Positions 50,459-59,682 of a stretch of DNA of 64,000 bases are shown one piece after another. A program made the position numbers and the translations under genes. The DNA lies in NCBI RefSeq assembly GCF_017948455.1, contig NZ_JAFFSU010000001.1:806001-870000 (forward strand), in the 5' to 3' direction. The first letter of the stretch is position 1, and each line of letters opens with the position of its first letter. Source of the DNA: Streptomyces sp. GESEQ-4. Its GTDB lineage: Bacteria > Actinomycetota > Actinomycetes > Streptomycetales > Streptomycetaceae. The notes under the pieces are model-generated. The model did not search any database and was not told the DNA's origin. It worked only from the letters and a program-made list of their open reading frames with translations.

Positions 50459-51349
50459 TCATGTGCGGCCTCGCAGCAGGCGGTCCGGGTTGGTGGTGCG
50501 CAGGGCGTGGACGGCGGCGTCCGTGCCGATGTCGGGGATGACGGGCGACGCGTAGGGGCGGTCGCTGCCGTTGACGATCACGTCGATGCCGACGGCCCGG
50601 ACGAGGGCGTCCACGGCGCGGGTCCCGTAGGAGGACGTCTCGTAGAAGACGTCGAAGTCGATCTCGCCGCGTCCGCCGCCCCGGGCCGCCAGCCGCTCGC
50701 CGTGCAGCGGGGCCAGACCTGCGAGGGCGGCGAAGCAGACGCGCAGGCGTGGATGGCGGGCGCGGCCGAAGGCGCGGAACGCGAACCATGACGCGTGCAT
50801 CTGGTGCAGGTAGGGGACCAGCGCGGGCCACCACGGGGGCGTGTCCTGGGTGGTGGGGGCGGCACCCGGGTGAATGAACAGGGGCTTGCCGAGGCGGGTG
50901 AGGAGGTCCAGGAGCGGGGCGCACTCCTGCCAGCCCGCGGCGTCGAGCAGTGCGGTGGCGGGGAGTTGGAGGCCGACGCAGCCCCGGCGCAGCTCGTGTT
51001 CGACGGCCTCGGGGTCCGGCTCGGACAGACAGGGCGAGGCCCAGACGCCGAACGGGGCCGGGAGCGCGAGGGCGCCGTCGTGGAACGCGGTCAGCAGCTC
51101 GGTGGCCTCGGCGGGCGGCAGGTACTCGATGCCGAGCGGGCTGGAGAGGGAGACCAGCGCCAGGCCGAGCCCGTCGGCGACGGCGAGGCGGGCGCGCGCG
51201 GCGACGTCGTGATCGGCGGGGTCGACCACGTACGGCGGCTCGCCCGCGAGGTGCAGGGTGCAGCCGTCCAGACACGGCGGCGTGGTGCGGGCGCGCAGCA
51301 CCTCGATGAAGGCGGGTGGCCAGATGTGCTGGTGGACGTCGATGAGCAC
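50459..51349 (-). CDS. Amidohydrolase (TIM-barrel metal-dependent hydrolase)
   Basis: 296 residues. LIDVHQHIWPP gives the first metal His pair; GKPLFIHPGAAP and VNGSDRPYASP supply the later His and Asp ligands typical of the amidohydrolase_2 family. Such enzymes act as decarboxylases or lactonases on small carboxylates. The GTG start at 51349 is used; a LacI regulator is divergent with operator-like repeats between. It is cotranscribed with the cysteine dioxygenase. The substrate is unknown. Confidence 0.82.
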   Translation of the reverse strand: MLIDVHQHIWPPAFIEVLRARTTPPCLDGCTLHLAGEPPYVVDPADHDVAARARLAVADGLGLALVSLSSPLGIEYLPPAEATELLTAFHDGALALPAPFGVWASPCLSEPDPEAVEHELRRGCVGLQLPATALLDAAGWQECAPLLDLLTRLGKPLFIHPGAAPTTQDTPPWWPALVPYLHQMHASWFAFRAFGRARHPRLRVCFAALAGLAPLHGERLAARGGGRGEIDFDVFYETSSYGTRAVDALVRAVGIDVIVNGSDRPYASPVIPDIGTDAAVHALRTTNPDRLLRGRT

Positions 51350-51396
51350 GCTGCAGTCCTCGGGAAGCGCAGGTCGGCGGGGTTACGGCAGGGCTG

Positions 51397-51435
51397 TTAA
51401 GCGCTTCAGTGATGCGGTTAACTTAAGCGGTTAAC
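51397..51435. promoter_or_regulatory. LacI-type operator repeats
   Basis: TTAAGCGCTTCA (51397-51408) and TTAAGCGGTTAA (51423-51434) are similar palindromic sites, and GCGGTTAAC occurs twice (51414-51422 and 51427-51435). They stand in the 144-base divergent region of the amidohydrolase and LacI genes. Confidence 0.7.
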
Positions 51436-51493
51436 CAGATGTGGTGTCAAGCGTGCGCCCACAGTGCGGACAGGGCCCGGTAGGCTTCCCGCC

Positions 51494-52498
51494 ATGGCCA
51501 GGCCCAATAAGCGCACCACCCTCCGTGAGGTGGCCGAGGCCACGGGCCTTTCCACCGCAGCTGTCTCCTATGCCCTGCGCGGCAAGCAGGTCTCGAAGGA
51601 GACCGAGGAGCGGGTACGCAGGGCGGCGGCCGAGCTGGGCTACGAGGCCGACCCCATCGCCCGTGCCCTGGCCAGCGGCCGCACCAGCATGGTCGGAGTC
51701 CTCGCCGGCGATCTCCAGGACCTGTGGCAGCAGCAGCTGATGGCGGCCATCGGCCGGGAACTGCTGGCCAGCGACCACTACGCGTTGATCCTGGACGCGG
51801 GCGGCGACCCCGAACGCGAGCTGGCGCTCGCCAAGCAGCTGCGCGACCAGCGCGTCGACGCACTGCTCGTCTCGCCCGTCAACCCCTCGGCGGAGAGCTG
51901 GGCCGCGATCGCCGACGCACTCCCGGTGGTGGCTGTCGGGGACTCGCTGAGCCGGGCCCGCACGGCCGGGCAGGTCATCTTCGACAACCGGGCCGGCATC
52001 GACGCCGTACTGGAGTATCTGCACGGACTCGGCCACCGCCGCGTGACCGTGCTGACCCCGACCCGGCCCAGCACACCCGGCCGGCCCGCCGACGTGTACG
52101 TCCGCGAGGCGGCCGACCGGCTGGGGCTGTGGGTCGAACTGGTGCCGTGCCCGCAGGAGTTGGGCGAGGCGACGGCGGTGGCCCGGCGCGTCCTGGACGG
52201 CGACTGGTCCGCGACCGCCGTGTTCTGCTTCTCCGACTCCCTGGCGTACGGCGTGTACGGCGCGGCGGCCGAGGCCGCCCTGGAAGTGGGCCGGGACGTG
52301 TCCGTGGTCGGCTTCGACGACCACCCGGTGTCACGGGTGCTCACGCCGCCCCTGACCACGGTGGACTGGGGGCTGGCCGAGATCGCCGTGGAGGCGGCCC
52401 GGCTGACCGTCGCGGCGATCGAGGGGAAGCGGGTGCGCAGGAAGCGGATCCTGTGCGCGCCGCGGATGAGCGAGCGGGGGTCGGCGGTCCGGGTGTGA
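51494..52498 (+). CDS. LacI-family transcriptional regulator
   Basis: 334 residues. The N-terminal helix-turn-helix is TLREVAEATGLSTAAVSYAL, then VSKETEERVRRAAAELGY and the hinge helix ARALASGRTSMVGVLAG. The ligand domain ends with VSVVGFDDHPVSRVLTPPLT. ATG 51494 is chosen over in-frame 51464. Divergent repeats TTAAGCGG(T/C)T fit LacI operators. It probably controls the amidohydrolase-dioxygenase operon. Confidence 0.9.
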   Translation: MARPNKRTTLREVAEATGLSTAAVSYALRGKQVSKETEERVRRAAAELGYEADPIARALASGRTSMVGVLAGDLQDLWQQQLMAAIGRELLASDHYALILDAGGDPERELALAKQLRDQRVDALLVSPVNPSAESWAAIADALPVVAVGDSLSRARTAGQVIFDNRAGIDAVLEYLHGLGHRRVTVLTPTRPSTPGRPADVYVREAADRLGLWVELVPCPQELGEATAVARRVLDGDWSATAVFCFSDSLAYGVYGAAAEAALEVGRDVSVVGFDDHPVSRVLTPPLTTVDWGLAEIAVEAARLTVAAIEGKRVRRKRILCAPRMSERGSAVRV

Positions 52499-52633
52499 GC
52501 GGCCTCGCCCCTGCTCACCTTGTCGGCCCAACGACGGTGGACCACCGGCTTGGCTGGCCCCGGCCCGTTTTCGCCACGGCGTCAGCCGAAACCGCACAGA
52601 TGATCCGAACGGAAACCGCCTAGGCTGGCCGGC

Positions 52634-54034
52634 ATGAGCGCACATTTTGACGTGGTGGTCCTGGGCGCCGGCCCCGGGGGATATGTGGCAGCGATCAGAG
52701 CGGCCCAGCTCGGCAAGAGCGTGGCGATCGTCGAGGAGAAGTACTGGGGCGGCGTGTGCCTGAACGTGGGGTGCATCCCGTCGAAGGCGTTGCTGCGCAA
52801 CGCGGAGCTGGCCCACATCTTCACCCAGGAGGCCAAGACCTTCGGCATCCAGGTGAACGGCGACGTGACCTTCGACTACGGCGCGGCCTTCACCCGCAGC
52901 CGCAAGGTGGCGGACGGACGCGTCAAGGGCGTCCACTACCTGATGAAGAAGAACAAGATCACCCAGTTCACCGGCCGCGGCACCTTCAGCGACGACCGCA
53001 CCCTCCAGGTCTCCCTCACCGACGGCGGCACGGAGACCGTCACCTTCGGCCACTGCATCATCGCCGCCGGCGCCACCACGAAACTGCTGCCGGGCACCTC
53101 GCTCAGCGAGCGCGTGGTGACGTACGAGGAGCAGATCCTGTCCGACACGCTCCCGGAGAGCGTCATCATCGCGGGCGCCGGCGCCATCGGCGTCGAGTTC
53201 GCTTACGTCCTGCACAACTACGGCGTCCAGGTCACCCTCGTCGAGTTCCTCGACCGCATCGTCCCGCTGGAGGACGAGGAGGTCTCCGCGGAACTGACCC
53301 GCCGTTACAAGCGGCTCGGCATCAACGTGCTGACCTCCACCCGGGTCGAGGCGATCAACGACTCGGGCGACTCGGTCAAGGTCATGGTGACCACGGGCGG
53401 CCAGCGGCAGACACTGCAGGCCGGAAAGGTGCTCCAGGCGATCGGCTTCCAGCCGCGCGTGCAGGGCTACGGCCTGGAGAAGACAGGCGTCAAGCTCACC
53501 GACCGCGGGGCGATCGACATCGACGCCCGCTGCCGCACGAGCGTCCCGCACATCTTCGCCATCGGCGATGTGACGGCGAAGCTGATGCTCGCCCACGCCG
53601 CCGAGGCGATGGGCATCGTGGCCGCCGAGACGATCGCCGACGCCGAGACGATGGAACTCGATTACGTCATGATTCCGCGGGCGACCTACTGCCAGCCGCA
53701 GATTGCCAGCTTCGGCTGGACCGAGGCCCAGGCCCGCGAACAGGGCTACGACGTCCAGGTGGCGAAGTTCCCGTTCACCGCCAACGGCAAGTCGCATGGC
53801 CTGGGGGACACCGCGGGCTTCGTGAAGATCCTCAGCGACGCCAAGTACGGCGAACTCCTCGGCGCCCACCTGATCGGCCCCGAAGTCACCGAACTCCTCC
53901 CGGAGTTGACCCTCGCCCAGCAGTGGGACCTGACCGTCCACGAGGTCGCGCGCAACGTCCACGGCCATCCGACGCTGGGCGAGGCGGTCAAGGAGGCCAT
54001 CCACGGGCTGGCCGGCCACATGATCAACATGTGA
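52634..54034 (+). CDS. lpdA: Dihydrolipoyl dehydrogenase
   Basis: 466 residues. The FAD fold is [21 protein letters not shown]; the redox disulfide is in [16 protein letters not shown]. The NAD fold is [20 protein letters not shown], and the C-terminal His-Glu dyad is [13 protein letters not shown]. Length and all motifs match E3 of the 2-oxo acid dehydrogenases. It may instead serve other lipoamide systems. It stands alone, converging on the FG-GAP gene. Confidence 0.93.
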   Translation: MSAHFDVVVLGAGPGGYVAAIRAAQLGKSVAIVEEKYWGGVCLNVGCIPSKALLRNAELAHIFTQEAKTFGIQVNGDVTFDYGAAFTRSRKVADGRVKGVHYLMKKNKITQFTGRGTFSDDRTLQVSLTDGGTETVTFGHCIIAAGATTKLLPGTSLSERVVTYEEQILSDTLPESVIIAGAGAIGVEFAYVLHNYGVQVTLVEFLDRIVPLEDEEVSAELTRRYKRLGINVLTSTRVEAINDSGDSVKVMVTTGGQRQTLQAGKVLQAIGFQPRVQGYGLEKTGVKLTDRGAIDIDARCRTSVPHIFAIGDVTAKLMLAHAAEAMGIVAAETIADAETMELDYVMIPRATYCQPQIASFGWTEAQAREQGYDVQVAKFPFTANGKSHGLGDTAGFVKILSDAKYGELLGAHLIGPEVTELLPELTLAQQWDLTVHEVARNVHGHPTLGEAVKEAIHGLAGHMINM

Positions 54035-54068
54035 CCGGGGGCGTAGGGAGGAACGGTACGACTCCGTC

Positions 54069-55613
54069 CTAGCGGGCGATCCCCCAGCCCATCAGGAGGG
54101 ACGGCACGCCCTCAGCATCGCCGAAGGAACTGCCGTGCAGGCGGGTGACGCCCTGGGTGGACGGGCCGTCGGCGGAGCCGGGCAGCAGCCACGCCGAGCT
54201 GGGGGCGGTGTCGTCGCCCGGTGCCGACACGACGAGTTCGGCCCGGTGGTCGCCGTCGAGGTCGGTGAGGCCGACGGCCTGCCCGAAGGCGTGGTTGCGG
54301 CCCGGGTCGCCCCGGACGTCGCTCTCGTCGAGCACGCGGGCGCCGCGGCCCGTCAGTCCCTGCCGTCCGCCCAGGAAGAGCAGCACCTCCTCCGGGCCCG
54401 CCTGCGCGTACACCTCGGCCCGGGGTGCCCCGGCCACGACATCGGCGTAGCCGTCGCCGTTCACGTCGCCGGCGTCCAGGGACGTGAAGACGGCGTCCTC
54501 GTTCTGGGGTTCCTTGCCGGGCACGCCCGGGGAGTCCCGGTCGAGGGTGGTGGTCCGAGGCCCCGGGCCGTTCTCGGTGCCGTATGCCACCGTCACCGAG
54601 CTGCGGCTCGCCCGGCCGCCCCGAGGGCTGACGATCAGGTCGCCGTAGCCGTCCGCGTCCACGTCGCCGACCGTGGCCGTCGCCCCGGTGGGGACGTGCG
54701 TGGCGTCGGGCCGCGCGAAGCCGTCGCGGCCGCCCCGCAGGTAACTGCCGGACCAGTGCAGGTCGGACCACCCTTCCTCGCCGCCGGTGTCGTCGTCGTG
54801 GAAGCTCACCAGATCGTCGATGCCGTCGCCGTTGAGGTCCCCGGCGACGAGATCCCGGTACGCCGCCTCGCGCGCGAAGTCGGCAGGCATCCGCGGTGCG
54901 GGCACCGGACCGGTTCCGGCGGGAGTGCCGTCCCGCCGGAACGGGCCCTTCAACAGCCCCTTGTCGGAGCCGAGTCCGAACACGAGGTCGGCGTGCCCGT
55001 CACCGTCGAAGTCACCGGCGGCGAGCTGCTCCTCGAGGAGGGGCTCCTGCACTCCGGGCACATGGCTGCCGTCCGTCCCCGGCACCCGTGCGGCGCGCGT
55101 CAGCCCTTGCGGTGAGCCCCACATGACGATCACGCGGGCGCCGTCCCCTTCGAACACGGAGGCCGCGAGGTCGGTGTAGCCGTCGTCGTCGAAGTCCCGG
55201 GCCACCGCGTCGGACCCGAACATCGCCTCGTCGCGCGCCGTGCCGGGTATGCCGGGGTCGTTCTGCGTGAGGTACTGGCACCGCTCCAGGCCCGTCCCGG
55301 AACCCGAGCCGTACGCCACCTGGATGCTCCCGCCGAGGTATCCGTTCTCGACGTCTCCCGGGCCCGCGGTGAAGGCCATGTCGGGGTGGCCGTCGCCGTC
55401 GAAGTCGGGTGTGGGGGAGGCGGCGGCGGGCGGCTTGGCGCGCGCGGTCCCGTCGAGGGGTGCGGTGCCGCCGACGGTGGTCCGGCAGGCGTGCGGCGCG
55501 GCGATCTCCGGCGGCTCGTCGTCCGCGAGTACGGACCCCACGACCAGCACCACCGCCAGACCTGCCGCACCGCCCCCGATCGCCAACTGCCGTTTGCCGA
55601 TACGTCCCCGCAC
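54069..55613 (-). CDS. FG-GAP/integrin-alpha-like beta-propeller protein (exported)
   Basis: 514 residues. The N-terminal helix IGGGAAGLAVVLVVGSVLA acts as an uncleaved anchor or signal. Seven-odd repeats carry Ca-binding DxDGDGxxD loops, for example DFDGDGHPDMAFTAGPG, DFDDDGYTDLAASV, DFDGDGHADLVFGLG, DLNGDGIDDLVSF, DVDADGYGDLIVS and DVNGDGYADVVAGAPRAEV. These are FG-GAP repeats of the integrin-alpha family, common in secreted Streptomyces proteins. Adhesion or ligand binding is inferred. Confidence 0.9.
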   Translation of the reverse strand: MRGRIGKRQLAIGGGAAGLAVVLVVGSVLADDEPPEIAAPHACRTTVGGTAPLDGTARAKPPAAASPTPDFDGDGHPDMAFTAGPGDVENGYLGGSIQVAYGSGSGTGLERCQYLTQNDPGIPGTARDEAMFGSDAVARDFDDDGYTDLAASVFEGDGARVIVMWGSPQGLTRAARVPGTDGSHVPGVQEPLLEEQLAAGDFDGDGHADLVFGLGSDKGLLKGPFRRDGTPAGTGPVPAPRMPADFAREAAYRDLVAGDLNGDGIDDLVSFHDDDTGGEEGWSDLHWSGSYLRGGRDGFARPDATHVPTGATATVGDVDADGYGDLIVSPRGGRASRSSVTVAYGTENGPGPRTTTLDRDSPGVPGKEPQNEDAVFTSLDAGDVNGDGYADVVAGAPRAEVYAQAGPEEVLLFLGGRQGLTGRGARVLDESDVRGDPGRNHAFGQAVGLTDLDGDHRAELVVSAPGDDTAPSSAWLLPGSADGPSTQGVTRLHGSSFGDAEGVPSLLMGWGIAR

Positions 55614-55760
55614 GCGCCCCTCCTGTTCGCCTCACGCGTCCCGTAAGCGCAAGAACGCCTCAGCGGCGGCCGCGGTTCCACACAGTCGCATCGCGGCGCC
55701 TGCGTCGGCGCGACGTCAACGCCCATCTCCCGGGAAGGCCAACGGCTCGTCATCGTGGCC

Positions 55761-56189
55761 TCAGTCCGGAGACTTGAGCATCTCCTGAAGGATGCGCTGC
55801 AGCTCGGTGCGGTCCCGCGGGGTGATCCTCGCCAGCCTGCGGTCGAACTCCGCCGCAAGCGCTGAGAGCGCGCGGTCACGTGCCGCCTCGCCCTCGGCAG
55901 TCAGTATGAGCCGATGCCGCCGCAGGTCCTCGTCGTCGATCTCGCGCCGGATGAACCCCTTTGCGACGAGGTTGCGGACGTAGACCGTCACGCTCGCTTT
56001 AGGGATCATCAGCGCCGCCGCGAGTTCGGCAGGGTATGGCGACGCGGCCACCTCGGCCAGAACGAAGAACTCCTTCGTCTCCAGCCCGAGCGCGGCCAGT
56101 TCGGCGCCGCAGGCATCCATCACGACGCTCAGCAGACGGTGGTTGAGCGTCCACAGCTGTGCCCCGTCGACCGCCACGCAAGCCTCCAT
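55761..56189 (-). CDS. MarR-family regulator
   Basis: 142 residues. The winged helix includes AALMIPKASVTVYVRNLVAK and GFIRREIDDEDLRRHRLILT, with the wing DDEDLRRHRL. The N- and C-terminal helices form the dimer. A clear inverted repeat with 9-base arms stands immediately upstream (56195-56226), shared with the divergent hydrolase gene, typical of MarR autoregulation. Confidence 0.9.
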   Translation of the reverse strand: MEACVAVDGAQLWTLNHRLLSVVMDACGAELAALGLETKEFFVLAEVAASPYPAELAAALMIPKASVTVYVRNLVAKGFIRREIDDEDLRRHRLILTAEGEAARDRALSALAAEFDRRLARITPRDRTELQRILQEMLKSPD

Positions 56190-56194
56190 CTGGT

Positions 56195-56226
56195 GGTACA
56201 GTTCTGAATTAGTTCGAAACTGTACC
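56195..56226. promoter_or_regulatory. MarR operator
   Basis: Arms GGTACAGTT (56195-56203) and AACTGTACC (56218-56226) are perfectly complementary, with a further TTCTGAA/TTCGAAA symmetry in the 14-base centre. It lies directly before the MarR start and about 60 bases before the divergent hydrolase start. Confidence 0.82.
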
Positions 56227-56285
56227 AGAGTGCGTTTCGTACTGGACCGTTATGGAACAAGCACCGACCCGAAAGGTGTCATCAG

Positions 56286-57200
56286 TTGCTTCAGCACATC
56301 ACGATCCCGCGTGGGCCGATCGATCTCGCGGCCGACCTCTACCTGCCCGACAGCATCGACGGCGCGGCGCCGCTGCGCGCCGTGGTGCTCTCCACGCCCG
56401 GCAGCAGCGTGAAGGAGCAGATCGGCGCGAACTACGCATCCCGCCTCGCCGTCCGCGGCATCGCGGCGCTCGTGTTCGACCCCGCCCATCAAGGTCAGAG
56501 CGGCGGAGAGCCCCGCGACCTCGAAGACCCCTACCGCCGCGGTGAGGACATCTCCTACGCGATCGACGCGCTCAGCGTGATCCCCGGCATCGACCCGGAA
56601 CGCATCGGCGTCCTCGGTATCTGCGCCGGCGGAGGCTACGCAGTGCACACGGCCCGTACGGACCACCGCATCAAGGCGGTCGGCACGGTCGTCCCCGGCA
56701 ACATGGGCACGTCGTTCCGCGGCTTCCAGCCGGACGGCGCGGTGGCCGCACTCGACACCATGGCCGACGCGCGCATCGAAGAGACCCGCTCCGGCGAGCT
56801 GACCCGTGTGAACTGGCTGCCCGACACCTTGGCGGAAGCCGCAGCAGTCGGGCTGACCGATATCGACACGACCCAGGCCATCACCTACTACCGCACGGAG
56901 CGGGGCAGGAGCGAACACTCCACGAACCGCCGCCTCTCGCGCGGCGACTCGCTGCTGCTGGGCTACGACGCGTATCACCTGGTCGACCAGCTCATGACCC
57001 AGCCCCTGCAGGTCATCCTCGCCGGCCGCATCGGCAACACCGGCTCCTACGAGTCCGGCATGCAGCTGTGGAAGCTGGCCCCCAACCCGGTCGACCTCAT
57101 GGTGATCGACGGCGCCGGCCACTACGAGATGTACGACGAGCCTGCGTACGTCGATGCCGCTGTCGACCGGCTCGTCACCTTCTACTCGAACAACCTGTAA
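56286..57200 (+). CDS. Alpha/beta hydrolase with Cys nucleophile elbow (dienelactone hydrolase-like)
   Basis: 304 residues. TTG 56286 is used, with AAAGGTG about 8 bases upstream. The N-terminal segment is IPRGPIDLAADLYLPDS; the nucleophile elbow reads GICAGGGY with Cys113 instead of Ser, as in dienelactone hydrolase. The C-terminal GAGHYEMYDEPAYV has the catalytic His. The family includes xylan esterase-like and DLH-like enzymes. It is likely regulated by the divergent MarR protein. Confidence 0.82.
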   Translation: MLQHITIPRGPIDLAADLYLPDSIDGAAPLRAVVLSTPGSSVKEQIGANYASRLAVRGIAALVFDPAHQGQSGGEPRDLEDPYRRGEDISYAIDALSVIPGIDPERIGVLGICAGGGYAVHTARTDHRIKAVGTVVPGNMGTSFRGFQPDGAVAALDTMADARIEETRSGELTRVNWLPDTLAEAAAVGLTDIDTTQAITYYRTERGRSEHSTNRRLSRGDSLLLGYDAYHLVDQLMTQPLQVILAGRIGNTGSYESGMQLWKLAPNPVDLMVIDGAGHYEMYDEPAYVDAAVDRLVTFYSNNL

Positions 57201-57297
57201 ATCATCCAGCCGCAGTCGCCTTGCCCTGCACCAGGTGCCTACCACCTGATACGACCGGCTTCCGGCCCTTCTCAGGACCAGTCGCCGGCCGTGTCTG

Positions 57298-57807
57298 TCA
57301 GGACGATGGCGTCGCCGCTGTGGCGGGCGGGAAGGTGGGAGGGACGTAGATCGGGGGCTCCGCTTCGTAGTAGCAGCGTGCGATCTCGTCGTCGTCGCCC
57401 TGGATGGAGCAGTAGTCCGGGAAGCTGTCGGCATCCCATGAGTCGTCGTTCAGTTCCAGGCGGAGCTCGAGCCCTGACGTCCAGTCCCCTGCGCACGACG
57501 TTCCCGCCATGCAGGTGTACGTCCCGGTGGTGGTCGAGGTGGCGCAGTCGTCCTCGTCGTCCGAGGTGCAAGTGTCCGTGTCCACGGAGACGCGCGTCGT
57601 GTCATGGCGCACGTACAGCTTCGACTTGATGCTCTTGATGTCCGGATCGCATTCGACGCGTCCGTCGGCCTCGGCTTCGACCTTGGTCAGGGTGTACTCC
57701 TTCCAGAGCGGAAGCCGACGAAGGGTGTCGTAGGCGTCGTCCAGCCGCCCGCGTCTCCGGGAGGCGAAACGACATGAGTAGGGACGTCTCACAAGGTCGT
57801 CCTCCAC
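57298..57807 (-). CDS. Orphan Cys/Asp-rich protein, unknown
   Basis: 169 residues from GTG 57807, with GGAGGAGAA about 8 bases upstream. No signal peptide is seen, though the body has eight Cys and Thr/Asp-rich stretches (VDTDTCTSDDEDDC, TYTCMAGTSCAGDW) that look like an extracytoplasmic protein. It is therefore either oddly localised or lacks its true N-terminus through a frameshift. I recognise no family. The codon use is typical of the neighbourhood. Confidence 0.6.
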   Translation of the reverse strand: MEDDLVRRPYSCRFASRRRGRLDDAYDTLRRLPLWKEYTLTKVEAEADGRVECDPDIKSIKSKLYVRHDTTRVSVDTDTCTSDDEDDCATSTTTGTYTCMAGTSCAGDWTSGLELRLELNDDSWDADSFPDYCSIQGDDDEIARCYYEAEPPIYVPPTFPPATAATPSS

Positions 57808-57865
57808 GTTCGAGTTCTCCTCCTCGGCCCTGACCGTGGAGCGAGCTCGGCGGCGGCTCGAGAAG

Positions 57866-57884
57866 TAGGACACTTTTCGTCCTA
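57866..57884. promoter_or_regulatory. Inverted repeat before the NmrA-like reductase gene
   Basis: TAGGAC-ACTTTTC-GTCCTA has perfect 6-base arms and lies 64 bases before ATG 57948, between two divergent genes. A regulator operator (possibly HxlR- or TetR-like) is plausible; no regulator is adjacent. Confidence 0.5.
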
Positions 57885-57947
57885 GATGCACCCTAGCGTC
57901 GGCTCCTCGGCAGGAAAGTCTGCTGACCCCATCGAGAGGGAGCCCCC

Positions 57948-58814
57948 ATGACGATTCTGGTGACCGGCGGGACGGGAACTCTGGGCCGTCACATCGTGGA
58001 GCGATTGCTCCGCACGGGCCGGACGGTCCGCGTGCTGACCCGCGATGCCGGCGCCGCCCGACTGCCGCAGGACGTCGAGGTGGTGGAGGGCGACGTGACC
58101 CAGCCGGCATCACTGGCTGCGGCGCTGGACGGCGTCGGCGCCATGCACCTGCTCGGCGCCACCGGGGCGGACCACACACCGTTGCGGACGGGAGGCGAGA
58201 TCCTGGCGATGGCATACCAAGCGGGCGTGCGCCGGATCACCGTCCTGTCGCCCGGCGACGGGCAGGAGCTGGACGATGCGGTGCGTGGAAGTGACCTGGA
58301 GTGGACGTTCCTTTGGCCGATCGACCTGATGGCAAACACCTTGGCATGGGCCGACACGATCCGAGCCGAAGGGCGGGTGTGCGAGCCGTACGGGGACCGG
58401 CGTACCGCCTCAGTGCACGAGGAGGACGTCGCTGACGTCGTCAGCGCCGTCCTGACCGACGGCGGGCACGCCGGCCGCAGCTATGTCCTGACCGGACCCG
58501 AGCCACTCACCCCTGCAGACAAGGCCGCCACCCTCGCGGTGGCGACCGGCCGCGGGATCCACTTCACGCACCTGACGGACGACCAGGCGCGCGAGAGGTG
58601 GCGGGCAGAGGGGTGGCCGGAGGAGGGCATCGACTTCATGCTGCGTATGTGGGCGACGGCGCCCCCCACAGTGGCCGATGTGACGTCTTCGGTGGAGCGT
58701 GTCACCGGCTGCCCTCCGAGGAGTTTCGCGCAGTGGGCCACCGCACACGCCGAGGTGTTCCACGGCATCCACGCCGACGGCCTCGCCGCGCCCCTGAAGA
58801 CCGTGAGCGCCTGA
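57948..58814 (+). CDS. NmrA-like / NAD(P)-binding atypical SDR
   Basis: 288 residues. The Rossmann motif is ILVTGGTGTLGRHIVERLL, then VEVVEGDVTQPASLAAAL, as in NmrA/HSCARG-type NAD(P)H sensors and quinone or azo reductases. A late segment with FAQWATAHAEVFHG closes the fold. GAGGGAGCCCCC precedes ATG 57948. The function is a redox or regulatory one that cannot be specified. Confidence 0.85.
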   Translation: MTILVTGGTGTLGRHIVERLLRTGRTVRVLTRDAGAARLPQDVEVVEGDVTQPASLAAALDGVGAMHLLGATGADHTPLRTGGEILAMAYQAGVRRITVLSPGDGQELDDAVRGSDLEWTFLWPIDLMANTLAWADTIRAEGRVCEPYGDRRTASVHEEDVADVVSAVLTDGGHAGRSYVLTGPEPLTPADKAATLAVATGRGIHFTHLTDDQARERWRAEGWPEEGIDFMLRMWATAPPTVADVTSSVERVTGCPPRSFAQWATAHAEVFHGIHADGLAAPLKTVSA

Positions 58815-58827
58815 AGTGACCGTCCCG

Positions 58828-59397
58828 TCACCCGGCATCCGCCGGCAGCGGGACGTCGAAGGCGTTGAGTATCACGGAGATGCTGGAGTACTGCGCGATC
58901 AGGAAGACGAGTTCCGCCGTCCCCTGCTCGCCGAAGGACTCGATCGCGCAGCGGTAGAGCGCTCCCGGAAGCGGCGCGCCCGCGTGGAGGCTCGCTGCCA
59001 CATCGTGAGCGACCAGTTCCTCCGGCGTCAGAGCCGACGGCCGTTGTCCGGCGACCAGAGCTGCGACGACGCTCTCGGACAGGCCGACCGCCAACGCGAC
59101 TCGGCTGTGCGAATAGAGTTCGTAGGCCGCGCCGTACCGTGAACCGACGGTGAGGATTGCTACTTCGCGCACGCGCGGCGCGAGCACGCTGCCGCTGGTG
59201 ACGGTCGTGAACCACTCCAGCAGGGGCCGGGCAAGGCCGGGAAAGCGCAGCATCACGGGGAACGGGCCGATCAGCGCGCCGTTCTCGTCCGTCGCGGTGA
59301 AGGGTGTCCGCAGCCCGTCCATCATCCGCCGGACATGCTCGTCGAGCACGCGCTGCTCGTCCGAGAGGGCACTTGGCTCGATGGCGGGCATCCTCAT
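58828..59397 (-). CDS. Carboxymuconolactone decarboxylase-like protein
   Basis: 189 residues from ATG 59397, with AGGAGGAAGCC upstream. FTATDENGALIGPFPVMLRF and PRVREVAILTVGSRYGAAYE are the usual CMD-fold helices, followed by HSRVALAVGLSESVVAALVAG. The CxxC of AhpD-type peroxidases is absent, so the protein is a non-thiol CMD-like protein. It converges with the NmrA-like gene. The 285-base gap to the next gene (59398-59682) contains only a weak ACAC/GTGT repeat near 59457-59470. Confidence 0.82.
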   Translation of the reverse strand: MRMPAIEPSALSDEQRVLDEHVRRMMDGLRTPFTATDENGALIGPFPVMLRFPGLARPLLEWFTTVTSGSVLAPRVREVAILTVGSRYGAAYELYSHSRVALAVGLSESVVAALVAGQRPSALTPEELVAHDVAASLHAGAPLPGALYRCAIESFGEQGTAELVFLIAQYSSISVILNAFDVPLPADAG

Positions 59398-59682
59398 GGC
59401 TTCCTCCTGCGAAGTGGACCTGCCGACCACCATCCGTCGACGTGATGTCGTAAAGTACACCGGCTAGTGTGATTTTAGGAATGGTGAGTGCGCCGCGGCT
59501 CATGGCGTGCCCGCGTACTGCCTGCGCAGAGGTGGGCGGCCTCGTAGTTCTCACGGCGGAGGGCAGCGGTGAGCCGTACTTGAATCTCAGTAGGCGGATT
59601 GCCGCAGCACCGATGACGACTCGGAATGGTGCTTGTCGGGAGGCTGATGGGGTTCCCGACACGAGATACGGAGACTCCTTCG

